A program made the position numbers and the translations under genes. Under the pieces are notes generated by a model. It did no database searches. It was given only the letters and a program-made list of their open reading frames with translations, and was not told the DNA's origin. From positions 1 to 22,400 of the forward strand of contig CAVPMN010000005.1 of NCBI GenBank assembly GCA_963706425.1: a stretch of DNA of 22,400 nt, given 5' to 3'. The DNA comes from CAVPMN01 sp963706425 (GTDB taxonomy: Bacteria > Actinomycetota > Acidimicrobiia > Acidimicrobiales > Acidimicrobilacustridaceae). This document shows positions 1-7,607 of this stretch, in pieces (position 1 is the first letter of the stretch; each line of letters starts with the position of its first letter).

Positions 1-912
1 ACCGTGGCGTCGACGATGTCGGCCACGCGGTGGTGTGCCCTCCGAAGGCGGAGCGGAACGCGCCATCGTCGACCACGAACGGGGCCGAGAACTGGTAGTA
101 GGTGTGCCGCAGCCGCGAATGCTGCGGTTGAAGAGACCGAGCACCCGGATCATCAGGAAAATGAGCGCCGTGATGCCGGTCTGCATCGACCACGGCGGCG
201 TAGACGTCGGCGATGATCTCGCGAGTGGTTCCACGTGGGCGGATTGGGCAGGTGCCAGGCCCGCCCGTAGGCCTCATTCCTGCTGCCGAGGAGAGGACGA
301 GGTTGCGGCCGAGGTCGGGCACGTAGGTGTAGGTGTGGGGCACGTGGACGCGGCCCATGGTCTGGGCCCGCTTGCCGCGCACCGCCGGTTCGAACACGAA
401 CTCGCCGAGCGCAGAGCTGCGCACTCCCGGTCCGACGAAGTCCGCCGCCGACCGATCGCCACCTGCACCTCGCCTCGGCGGTGGGCGTCGAGCAACTCGG
501 CCGACATCGCCACAGCGCGTGCGGCTCTTCGTGCTGGTCGGGTGGCTGGGGGTGTCCTCGCGCATCGTCCCGTCGGTCGGCCCGTAGAGATAAAGGTTCT
601 CGAGGACCACCAACTTGGCGTTGGCTGCCGCCCGCGGCGGAGACAACCGCCTGCTGCAGCGGAGGGAACTCCTCGGCCCACCGGGTCATCCACGCGACAC
701 GTTGGAGGCAGAAGTAGACCGCCTCGGCGTCACTGGTCGTCGCCCGGGCGAACGAGACGTCGCTGGCGTCGCCGCCCACCGTCTCGACGTCGGCCAGGCT
801 CGGCCGACCGCTGCGATTCACCATTCGCACCGGAAGGCCCTGGGCGACGAGCGCCTCAGCGACGGCGGATCCCCGCAGGGCCCGAACCGAACACGACGTG
901 GGTGGCGCTCAT
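1..912 (-). CDS. NAD(P)-dependent epimerase/dehydratase (SDR/NmrA-like), frameshifted, C-terminus at window edge
   Basis: Short-chain dehydrogenase-type sugar epimerase/dehydratase or reductase; the substrate is unknown. It begins at ATG 912 with a Rossmann nucleotide-binding segment (HVVFGSGPAG, then SAVAEALVAQGLPVRMVNRSGR after one frame change). Downstream in successive frames lie LENLYLYGPTDGTMREDTP (the YxxxK-region tyrosine context of extended SDRs), MSAELLDAHRRGEVQVAIGR, ADFVGPGVRSSALGEFVFEP, VPHTYTYVPDLGRNL and GRAWHLPNPPTW. The last visible residues (FRSAFG, then HRVADIVDATV) match the usual C-terminal end of this family, so only a few codons are lost at the left edge. At least four frame changes occur (near 870, 640, 450-560 and 60-200); the first is an extra G in a GGGG run. 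The start codon overlaps the stop of the upstream DUF4386-like gene (ATGA), so the two are co-transcribed. The family is secure; the exact role is not. Confidence 0.75.
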
Positions 913-1650
913 GCCGTCACCGTACGAGCCGGTTCGACCGACGCCACCGTTGCCTCGATCGGTGTCTGGAACTGTGCGGATGAGGAGAGACGCCGAGGGC
1001 GATCATCCAGCCGCTCCACACGAGGTAGCCGACGAAGTTGGTGAGCCCCGCGAGCTCGACCCCGGCCTTCTCGAGAAGTCCGGTGGCGATGAGCGCCGCC
1101 GACAAGGTGCCGAGCGGGGCGAACCACCGACCGGGTCGGGGCTGGAGTCCGCTCACCATGGCGAGGGTCCATACCGCAGTCCAGTGCGTAGCCGAAGGAC
1201 TCACCGATCACACCGCCGAGCATGTCGTGCAGTGTCTGGAACGTGTCGATGGCATCGGCCCGCGTCGTCGCCGTGGTGGCCGGATCGGCGACGGTGTCGG
1301 CCAGCCCGGGGACGAGCAGCGGCCAACGAAGCAGGCCGACGACCTGCACGACGCCGGCGGCGATGCCTGCCGCCACCATCACCTGCCGGGTGCGTCCCGC
1401 GCCAGGGATGAGCGAACACGACAGCCAGGCGATCGGGATCATCACCGCCGATGCGAGGGCCAGCAGCGCGAACAGGGCTGCGATGACGGCGGCGTCATCG
1501 TGGAACATCGCCAGCACCTCGGTGGCCGGCCGACCGAGCACGTCGGGGTAGTTGAACCGCGACCCCGAGGACGAGGAAGCCCACGTTGGCGAGCACGGCT
1601 CCGGTGATCATCAGGGCACCTGCGATCTGGACCGAGCGGTTCTTCTTCAT
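909..1650 (-). CDS. DUF4386-like integral membrane protein, frameshifted
   Basis: Multi-pass membrane protein of unknown function, most like the DUF4386 family. It starts at ATG 1650 (MKKNRSVQIAGALMITGAVL) behind an AAGGGG ribosome site. About six hydrophobic segments are readable: the N-terminal one, AAVIAALFALLALASAVMIP, QVMVAAGIAAGVVQVVGLL, a weaker one around SFGYAL/VWTLAMVSGL, FAPLGTLSAALIATGLL and FVGYLVWSGWMIALGV. The coding signal changes frame near 1555, near 1175 and near 978, and the most natural end is EPARTVTA with its stop at 909-911. That stop overlaps the ATG of the epimerase, giving a two-gene operon divergent from marR. Assignment to DUF4386 rests on topology and the N-terminal pattern, so it is moderate. 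A MarR-controlled membrane protein plus oxidoreductase pair would fit a detoxification or stress role, but that is inference. Confidence 0.65.
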
Positions 1651-1705
1651 GGTGAGGTTCCCCTTGCGTAGGAGGTGCCGGCGGTCATTCGTCGGTCACC
1701 GTGTC

Positions 1706-1752
1706 TCTTGATTGTCAAGATAGCATGGTTGTCAAGAGACTTGATGATCAAG
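1706..1752. promoter_or_regulatory. Cluster of inverted repeats, probable MarR operators
   Basis: The gap between the divergent DUF4386-like gene and marR is markedly more AT-rich than its surroundings. It holds two perfect palindromes built from the same half-site: TCTTGA-TTG-TCAAGA at 1706-1720 and CTTGAT-G-ATCAAG at 1740-1752. A third overlapping arrangement is TCAAG-AGA-CTTGA at 1732-1744. Repeated half-sites of this kind between a MarR gene and a divergent operon are the normal layout for autoregulation plus target control. Binding is inferred, not shown. Confidence 0.7.
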
Positions 1753-1775
1753 ATAACTCCGGTAGGGTGGGCGCT
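1741..1775 (+). promoter_or_regulatory. Probable leaderless promoter of marR
   Basis: A TAGGGT box at 1763-1768 lies 7 nt before ATG 1776, and TTGATG at 1741-1746 sits 16 nt upstream of it as a -35 candidate. No Shine-Dalgarno sequence precedes the ATG. This matches the leaderless promoter pattern common in actinobacteria. The -35 candidate lies inside the second palindrome, so repressor binding would block it. Confidence 0.6.
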
Positions 1776-2236
1776 ATGGACGCTCCGGGTGAGGACCACC
1801 AACGACTCGAGGTGCTCTTGCTGCTCCGCCGCTTCGCCATGGAACGAGACCGCTGGATCGCTGGCTTGTGTCGCCGGGTCGGGGCCACACGGAGCGACTA
1901 CGACGCCCTCGAAGCGCTCGATGCCCTCGGACCAATGACCCCTGGCGAGCTCGGGAGCCGGCTGTCAGGGCTCACCTCCGGCTCGGTCACCGCGCTCGTG
2001 GGCCGGCTCGAAGAGCTCGGATGGGCCCGTCGCGACTCGCACCCCGACCGCCGCAAGGTGATCGTCTCGCTCACCGAGAGGCCCGGCGACTCGGAGAGGA
2101 CGAGCTGGTCCCCTACTTCAAGGCAGTCGAGGATGCCGCGACCGACACGCTCAGCGCCAGGGAGCGCAAGGTCGTGTTGGACTTCCTCCACACGCTGACC
2201 ACCAGCGTCACCCCCACCGCGCCCAGCGACGGCTGA
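1776..2236 (+). CDS. MarR-family transcriptional regulator, one frameshift
   Basis: Winged-helix MarR-type regulator of about 152 residues, the usual family size. It starts at ATG 1776 (MDAPGEDHQRLEVLLLLRRF). The DNA-binding part is clear: DYDALEALDALGPMTPGELGSRL, then LTSGSVTALVGRLEELGW (recognition helix), then ARRDSHPDRRKVIVSLT (the wing with the DxRxxxV pattern). Near 2075-2090 the frame changes and the dimerisation helices continue as RRLGEDELVPYFKAVEDAA and LSARERKVVLDFLHTLTTSV to the stop at 2234-2236. It is divergent from the DUF4386/epimerase operon with inverted repeats between, so it probably represses that operon and itself. The ligand is unknown. Confidence 0.88.
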
Positions 2237-2277
2237 GCCGCCGCGCTGATCGCCACCCCGGCCAGTCATTCACTTCG

Positions 2278-2989
2278 GTGTCGACCTGGCAGCAGCCGAT
2301 GCCGCCGGCGCCCGGCGCCGTCCGCGCCACGGTGATCGAACAGATCGTCGCCGTCGCCACGGCACGAGGCCCACAACGGCTCCGCGTCGCCGTCGACGGT
2401 CTCACGGCCGCCGGCAAGACGACGCTCGGTCACGAGGTGGGGCGTGGCCTCGCGAAGGTGGGCGCCCCGTTGCGCGCGCGTCGCTCGACGACTTCAAGCG
2501 GCCGTGGCGCGAGGCACCCGTCTACGACCGCACATCGGGCGAGGGCTACTACCGCAACGCATTCGATCTCGACGCGATTCGGCGACTGCTCCTGGAACCG
2601 GCCGCACCCGACGCCGCCGGCGTGGTCGCGCTGTGCAGCATCGACCCGATCACCCAGATCGATCATACCGTGGTCCAGATCGAGTCCTCCCACCGATGGG
2701 GTACTGGTCGTCGACGGCGTCTTCACGTGTCGACCCGCGCTCGATCCCCGTGGGACCTTCGGGTCTGGGTCGATATCGACCCCGAGCTCTCGGTTCGTCG
2801 CGGGCCCAGCGCGACACGGCGAGGGAAGGCGGCGCCGACGCGGCCGACCGCCTTCACCGCGATCGCTACCTCGCGTCCGAGTTGCTCTACGTCCAAGAAG
2901 TCGATCCGCGATCGTTCGTCGAAGTGATCGTCGACAACACCGAGTTCGACCGGCCCCGCCTTTTGCGCCCCCGCCAAATTGGTGCGTGA
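2278..2989 (+). CDS. Uridine kinase-like P-loop NTPase, multiply frameshifted
   Basis: P-loop phosphotransferase resembling the uridine kinase/phosphoribulokinase-type proteins common in actinobacteria; the true substrate is uncertain. A GTG at 2278 (VSTWQQPMPPAP) is the likely start. Walker A is VDGLTAAGKTT. After a frame change near 2470 come ASLDDFKRPWREAPVYDR, the acidic motif after strand 2, then GEGYYRNAFDLDAIRRLLLEP. Further pieces in other frames are GVLVVDGVF (Walker B-like, about 2700), VWVDIDPELSVRR (about 2770), then ADRLHRDRYLASELLYVQEV and VEVIVDNTEFDRPRLL. At least four frame changes occur in about 700 nt. The last residues (QIGA) and the stop come from the left arm of a palindromic repeat, so the native C-terminus may differ. 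Confidence 0.72.
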
Positions 2990-3021
2990 AACCGCCTAGA
3001 CGGTAGCGTTTTCACCGAGTT
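2976..3021. repeat. Degenerate copy of the palindromic repeat found at 16.7-16.9 kb
   Basis: The left arm AAATTGGTGCGTGAAACCGC (from 2976) differs from the arms at 16692 and 16817 by few bases. The right side (GGTAGCGTTTTCACCGAGTT, 3002-3021) is recognisable but has lost about three bases. As with the other copies, the TGA inside the arm closes the adjacent reading frame with residues IGA. It sits between two convergent genes. Confidence 0.6.
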
Positions 3022-3041
3022 CGGCGGGTTGGACAAGGGTG

Positions 3042-3757
3042 TCAGCGTCCGGGAGTGGGCGGGTCGATGGTGATCCAGATGGTGTCGGCCACGGCCAGCA
3101 GCTCACCGTCGGCGGTGAACAACGACGAGGTGGAGAAGCGCTTGCGCCCGTCGGCGCCGATCGCCTCGCCCACCACCACATGGGACTCACCCACGATGGG
3201 CAACCGATCGATCCGCGCCGCCATGCGACCGAGCACCGCCACGGTGCCGTCGCCGATGTGCACCCAACCGGACGGGCAGTCGAGTACGCGGCCCACACCA
3301 CCGCTTCGGGTAGCACGCCCGCCTCGGTCAACGACTCGTGCGGCGTCCAGGTCGAGGCCCGCAACGACGGCGATCCGGCAACGGGCCCGGGAAACACTCT
3401 CAGGCCGTCGCCGACCTCACCGATGGGACCACAGGTGAAGCAGGTCGGGAACGGATGGGCATCGAATCCGCCGTAGCGCTCGGCGGCGGCCGCCGCTTCG
3501 GAGAGGGGGACGAAGGCGGGCCCGGCGACGTCGATCGTCGCGGGGCTGGCCTCCGCCACCACGGCATCGCCGTCCATCAGTCGCACCACGCCCTCGATCG
3601 CCTCCACGTCGAGCTCGACCTCGAGTGGCGGGGGCAGGCGCAACGTGACCACTGCGTCACCGTCGACGAAGCCCGCCACGGTGCCGCACGTGAACCCGCC
3701 GTTGCCCGAATCGGGCGGCCCACAGAACCGGCGGGGTATCGAAGCGGTCGGAGTCAC
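3042..3757 (-). CDS. Conserved hotdog-like hypothetical protein (possible acyl-CoA thioesterase), one frameshift
   Basis: Soluble protein of about 238 residues with the probable two-domain layout of a hotdog-fold thioesterase-type protein. GTG 3757 is the first start giving the conserved beginning (RRFCGPPDSGNGGFTCGTVAG). Around residues 101-111 lies HPFPTCFTCGP, a cysteine pair that could bind metal. After a frame change near 3296 the second half reads LDCPSGWVHIGDGTVAVLGRM, then GESHVVVGEAIGADGRKRF and a final strand ending IDPPTPGR with its stop at 3042. A two-base insertion (TA) before CTCGAC explains the frame change. No catalytic residue can be assigned with confidence. It converges on the uridine-kinase-like gene and is divergent from the rhodanese gene. 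Confidence 0.62.
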
Positions 3758-3848
3758 GGAACCGACAGTAGGCCGCCTCCCACCGCGGCGGTGCGGGAAG
3801 TTCCGCTGCGCCGGGCGCCCCGATGTGGCTCAGGGAACAGCATCCGCA

Positions 3849-3861
3849 TACGGTCGGACGC
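3849..3861 (+). promoter_or_regulatory. Probable leaderless -10 box before the rhodanese gene
   Basis: TACGGT at 3849-3854 is followed by 7 nt and then ATG 3862, and no ribosome site is visible. The spacing equals that seen before marR. A -35 candidate (TGGCTC, 3826-3831 region) is weak. Confidence 0.45.
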
Positions 3862-4115
3862 ATGCGAGCTCGATCCATCCTGGCCGTCACCACCGTCTCG
3901 GTCCTCGTCCTGCTAGGTCGCCTCCTGCTCATCTGACGACGAAAGCTCGGCCGAGAGCAGCGACACCACCCTCACCACCGGGGAGAGTGGCGTTGCGGCC
4001 GGCGCGGCGTCGGCCGAGCTGGCTCTCGAGCAGGAGCGGTTCGTGATCGATGTGCGCACACCGGAGGAGTTCGCCGAGGGCTATTTCGAGGGGGCCGTGA
4101 ACATCAACCTGCAGG
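3862..4115 (+). pseudogene. Rhodanese-domain lipoprotein, truncated and frameshifted
   Basis: Exported lipoprotein with the N-terminal half of a rhodanese (sulfurtransferase) domain. It begins MRARSILAVTTVSVLVLL and, after removal of one extra G near 3916, continues LLVASCSSDDESS, a textbook signal peptide and lipobox with the lipidated cysteine in VASC. An acidic, serine/threonine-rich linker follows, then ALEQERFVIDVRTPEEFAEG and YFEGAVNINLQ, the conserved start of the rhodanese fold. The domain should continue for about 60 more residues, including the catalytic cysteine loop, but from about 4115 no frame on this strand looks like rhodanese. Instead the opposite strand carries the end of the ABC permease. 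Either a deletion fused the two 3' ends or the assembly is chimeric here. Confidence 0.7.
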
Positions 4116-5270
4116 GCCCCGGGCGCCGCGGTAGTCCCCCGGGCCACACACCTCAACGGGAATCGACCCGCCCTCGACAGCGATGCATTCCTCGCCCCGC
4201 GCCGGATCGAAGAGATGCGCGGCACGGGCTCTACCGTCCCCGACATCGGGGCGGTCACCCCGACCGCCCCCAGCATGGCGACCGCCACGCCGACGCCCAG
4301 CGCCGGGAGGGCCCACCGGCGCCGGCCCACCAGGGCCACCGCGATCACGATCACGGTGAGGCCGACGAACCACACGAGCCGTTCGGCGACCGGCAGGTCG
4401 AGCAACACCTGGTCGGGTCCGTCGCCTGGGTCGAAGGTGGCGAGGTAGCGGTCGGTGGCCCAGCGCACGCCACCCAGCTCGAGGATGCGGCCGTCGAGGA
4501 ACACGATGATGATCAACGCGAGCGCCGGCGGAGAGAAAGGAGCGAACCGCCCGAGCGCAACGCCGAGGGCAAGGCCACCCGCGCCGAGCACCGCGCACGT
4601 GGCGACCATGAGCCACGCACGCCCGTCGATCGCGCCGTAGACCTCGGCTCTGCTGGTGGTCACCACGAACATGGCGGCGGCGAATGCCGCGGCCAGCGGT
4701 GCCACGACCACTGCGGGGAGGAGCTGTCCGCTCGCTCGACCGCCGTCGTCGACAGGACAGCTCTCGAAGAGCTCATCGCACCCGTTCGCGACGGGCCCGC
4801 GTGGCCGCCCGGTGACCGGCGATCACCAGCATGCCGACGAAGGGGTGGATGAACAGCGTGAGGGCCGACCCCACGCTCCACCAGTGCTCGCTGTAGTCCC
4901 CGCCCCAGAGGAACCCGAAGAGCAGGAGTTCGAGCAGGGTGAGGGCCACACCGACCGCGAACCAGGGGCTGCTCAAGAGTTCGCGGGTCTCGACGAAACC
5001 GAGCTCCCGCACGGGCCGGCCGAGGCGGTGCGCAGTTTCGGACGATGTTGGCGAATCGTGACTTCTGATCGGAGGTGCCTGCCAACGGCCGTCCGCCAGG
5101 CGGGTGCGGCCAGCGGCGAGCCGTCTCATCACGAGCCCGAGCGCGAGCACGACGACCGAGGCCCCGAAGAAGACGAACGCGAGCGACGTGCCCCCGCTCC
5201 CCCCGACCAGCCAACCGCCGACGAGGCTGACCCCGCCCAGGGCGATGACAAACGTGCTGAGCCGGCGCAT
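4104..5270 (-). CDS. ABC-2-like multi-pass permease, one frameshift, C-terminus doubtful
   Basis: Membrane subunit of the ABC transporter encoded directly upstream. It starts at ATG 5270 (MRRLSTFVIALGGVSLVGGW), overlapping the stop of the ATPase gene (TGATG). Hydrophobic segments include the N-terminal pair, WFAVGVALTLLELLLFGFLW, ALTLFIHPFVGMLVIAG, VVVAPLAAAFAAAMFVVT, AWLMVATCAVLGAGGLALGV, FSPPALALIIIVFLDGRI, LVWFVGLTVIVIAVALVG and ALPALGVGVAVAMLGAVGV. A frame change occurs near 4785 (an extra G after CGCGAACG). A cysteine-bearing extracytoplasmic tail follows in another frame (EECIAVEGGSIPVEVCGPGD) before the stop at 4104. The tail ends where the convergent rhodanese gene also breaks off, so the native C-terminus is probably missing. 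The substrate is unknown. Confidence 0.7.
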
Positions 5271-6151
5271 CAGGCCGCCGCCTGATCGTCGTCGCTCGAC
5301 GCATCGACGCCCGCGTCGCGGCACAGCAGCAGGTAGCCGTCCTCGACGGTCGGCTCGACCGGCGTGGCGCCGACCGGCGGCGTCCCGATGTGGCGTACCG
5401 ATCCCTCGGCGGTCACCCAGGCCAGGGCAGCTCCGGGCTGGCGCTCGGTCGACACCCACACCCGCTCGTGGGCCCGGGCGGCGAGGTCAGCGGCCCGGCC
5501 CATGAAGTGGACCCGGCCGGCGAGCAACACGAGCACCTGTTGACACAGCGCGGCGACGTCGTCGGTCTGGTGGGTGGACAGGACGACGGTTGCTCCTGGC
5601 GCCGCGGTGCCGAGCAGCTCACGGAACCGCAGACGTTGCTCCGGGTCGAGGCCCGCGGTCGGCTCGTCGAGCAGCAACAGGTCGGGCGCGCCGAGCAACG
5701 ACTGGGCGATGGCGACCCGGCGCCGCATCCCACCCGACAGATCGCGGATCCGCGTGCCCATCCGGTCCTCGAGCCCCACGAGAGCGAGCACCCGGCGCAC
5801 CTCGTCGTGCCGCTCCCTGCGGACGCCCCACTCCTTCAGGATGGCCACGTAGTCGACGAACTCGAACGCGGTGAAATGCCGATGGAAGCCGGGCTCCTGG
5901 GGCAGGTAGCCGAGCCGACGGCGGATCTCGAGCCGTCCGCTCGCGGTGTCGGGGCGGTGACCCAGCAGTTCCAGGTCGCCCCGATCAGGCGCCATGACCG
6001 TAGCGAGGATGCGCAGGAGCGTCGTCTTGCCGGCTCCGTTCGGACCGAGCAGCCCAACGACTCCAGCGCCGAGCTCGACATCGACCCCGTCGAGCGCGGT
6101 CGTCTGACCGAAGCGCTTGGCGAGTGCGGTCGTTCGAACCGTCAGTTCCAT
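5270..6151 (-). CDS. ABC transporter ATP-binding protein, intact
   Basis: Cytoplasmic ATPase of an ABC exporter-type transporter, 293 residues, with no frame change. Start ATG 6151 (MELTVRTTALAKRFGQTTAL). Walker A GPNGAGKTT spans residues 36-44, the Q-loop is YLPQEPGF near 82-89, the signature LSGGMRRR is at 138-145, Walker B LLLLDEP at 158-164, the D-loop is AGLDPEQ and the switch histidine is H194 (STHQTDDV). The C-terminal 90 residues form the usual extension of the CcmA/NatA-like subfamily. The gene overlaps the zinc-finger membrane protein by 10 nt upstream and the permease by one base downstream, so the four minus-strand genes form one coupled operon headed by an ECF sigma factor. Confidence 0.95.
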   Translation of the reverse strand: MELTVRTTALAKRFGQTTALDGVDVELGAGVVGLLGPNGAGKTTLLRILATVMAPDRGDLELLGHRPDTASGRLEIRRRLGYLPQEPGFHRHFTAFEFVDYVAILKEWGVRRERHDEVRRVLALVGLEDRMGTRIRDLSGGMRRRVAIAQSLLGAPDLLLLDEPTAGLDPEQRLRFRELLGTAAPGATVVLSTHQTDDVAALCQQVLVLLAGRVHFMGRAADLAARAHERVWVSTERQPGAALAWVTAEGSVRHIGTPPVGATPVEPTVEDGYLLLCRDAGVDASSDDDQAAA

Positions 6152-6990
6152 GACCAACCTCCGAAGTAGATGAAGTGCTTTCGGCGCCGGGCGAACACGG
6201 CCGCCGCCAGGGCGGCAACCGCCAGCGCCAGCAGCTGTCCGAAGGTGCCGAACGGCGACGAGCGTTCGAGGGCACCTGAGTCGCCGACGACGCCGGCCAG
6301 GGCGACGAGGGCGAACCAGCCGACAGCCAAGGCCCCGGCCACCAACTCGATCGGTCGCCAGGTCGCGACGGCCAGCGCGGTGAAGGTGAGCGCCAGCGAC
6401 GGCAACAGCCAGGCGGCATCCCGCAGCGCGAGGTCGGGGAGGGCGAGCGAGCCCACGATCAGACACACCAGGCTCGCGACGATCACTGCAGTGGCCCGGC
6501 GCAGCACGAGGCCGGCGCCCGAGACCGGCGAGGCGAACGCCGCCTCGCCACCAGGCTCGTTGCCGGGATGGAACGTGACCGCGACCGACCCGAGGGGGAT
6601 CACCGGCGCGATGAGCAGAAAGAACGAGGAGGAGTCGCGCTCGCGAGAGGCCACCACCATGGCCGCGATGACGATGATGACCGAGCCGAGCCAGGCCAGC
6701 TGCAACGGGGGGGTGGCGGCCGTGAGCCGGGCGGCCTCGGGCCGAACACCGAGCACGATCAAGAGGCGCTCGACCACGCCCCGACGCGGTCGGTCGATGC
6801 GATCGGCCACGGACGCCCAGCTCGAGTCGAGGAAGCTGGCCGGCATGCTCTCGGCCACCCGCTGCCGGCAACGGGCACAGGACAGCAGGTGCGCCTCGGC
6901 CGACGATGCCGCTGCGGCGCCGACTTCACGCGGTGCGCAGGCGTAGCGTTCGAGTACGTCGTCGGCGACATGCCAGGTGCTCGATGTCAT
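6142..6990 (-). CDS. Zinc-finger (ZAS-like) anti-sigma domain fused to a six-helix membrane protein
   Basis: Protein of 282 residues with a short cytoplasmic N-terminal domain and about six transmembrane helices. It starts at ATG 6990 (MTSSTWHVADDVLERYACAP). H34, C38 and C41 form Hx3Cx2C (AHLLSCARC), the zinc-binding motif of ZAS-type anti-sigma factors. Helices include LAWLGSVIIVIAAMVVA, FFLLIAPVIPLGSVAVTF, AVIVASLVCLIVGSLAL, WLLPSLALTFTALAVAT, VAGALAVGWFALVALAGVV and LLALAVAALAAAVFA. Its ATG overlaps the stop of the preceding ECF sigma gene (ATGA), the standard arrangement for a sigma/anti-sigma pair. Unlike classical single-helix anti-sigmas it has many helices and is followed by an ABC ATPase and permease. 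It may sequester the sigma factor and also act as part of, or sensor for, the transporter (inference). Confidence 0.82.
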   Translation of the reverse strand: MTSSTWHVADDVLERYACAPREVGAAAASSAEAHLLSCARCRQRVAESMPASFLDSSWASVADRIDRPRRGVVERLLIVLGVRPEAARLTAATPPLQLAWLGSVIIVIAAMVVASRERDSSSFFLLIAPVIPLGSVAVTFHPGNEPGGEAAFASPVSGAGLVLRRATAVIVASLVCLIVGSLALPDLALRDAAWLLPSLALTFTALAVATWRPIELVAGALAVGWFALVALAGVVGDSGALERSSPFGTFGQLLALAVAALAAAVFARRRKHFIYFGGWSWN

Positions 6991-7522
6991 GCAAGTGCTC
7001 CTCGTAGCTGTTGCTTGGCGCGGCATCACTCGCGTCTTCACCGTTCCGGTCGGGATGCCGAGCAGTCGGCCCGCCTCCCGGGTGGTCAGGCCGTCGAGCA
7101 CGGTCGCCTGAAGCGCCAGTCGCAGCTCGGGAGAGAGCGACGCCATGGCCCCGGCCAGATCGCCGTGCTCGATGCCGTCGAGCACCCGATCCTCGGCCGC
7201 CACCACCAACTCGCTCTCGTCGTGTCCGGCGACAGGAAGCCAACGGCCCCGCGTGCGCAGAACCCCGATGAGGCGGCGGATCGCGATGCCCCACATCCAG
7301 GCCGCCGGCTCACCCCTCCCGTCCCACCGGCCAGCACCACGCCACACGGCCACGAACGTGTCCTGCACGGCTTCGCGCACCACATCGTCGTCGGTGCAGC
7401 GGCGGCGGAGACGTCCGGTCAGCCAGGGGGCGTGGAGATCGTGCAGGGCGCGCGAAGGCCTCCCGGTCACCGCTGGCGATGGCCGAAACGAGCTCTGCGT
7501 CGGTGCGCGCTGTCCCCATCAT
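6987..7522 (-). CDS. ECF-type RNA polymerase sigma factor, two frameshifts
   Basis: Small sigma-70 family factor of about 178 residues with regions 2 and 4 only. It starts at ATG 7522 or 7519 (MMGTARTDAELVSAIASGDREAF). After a frame change near 7465 region 2 continues ALHDLHAPWLTGRLRRRC, DDDVVREAVQDTFVAVWRGA and AAWMWGIAIRRLIGVLRTRG. Region 4 is LSPELRLALQATVLDGLTTR, EAGRLLGIPTGTVKTRV, a clear helix-turn-helix. Removing one extra C after ATG (near 7020) gives the ending MRAKQQLRGALA, whose TGA at 6987-6989 overlaps the ATG of the zinc-finger gene. It therefore heads the operon sigma, anti-sigma-like membrane protein, ATPase, permease, which it probably autoregulates. No convincing ECF promoter was identified by eye. 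Confidence 0.85.
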
Positions 7523-7593
7523 CAGCCCTGTCGCGTGGGAAGTGCCGGGCGGTTCTCCTGCATCGTTGCCGAAGGCGCCCCCACGTGCGCCGA

Positions 7594-7607
7594 TAGGGTC
7601 CCCCGGC
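7594..7607 (+). promoter_or_regulatory. Probable leaderless -10 box before the FAD oxidoreductase
   Basis: TAGGGT at 7594-7599 is separated from ATG 7608 by 8 nt, and there is no Shine-Dalgarno sequence between them. The box and spacing match the one before marR and support ATG 7608 over the longer in-frame start at 7479, which would overlap the divergent sigma gene. Confidence 0.5.

Noticed and set aside
35..1411. Open frame of 458 codons on the plus strand
   Set aside because: It is arginine/proline-rich with no domain pattern and lies opposite the epimerase and DUF4386-like genes, whose motifs are clear on the minus strand. It is a GC-rich shadow frame.
5270..6871. Single 533-codon frame that would extend the ABC ATPase upstream
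   Set aside because: The ATPase begins naturally at ATG 6151. The extra upstream codons are an out-of-frame reading of the zinc-finger membrane protein.
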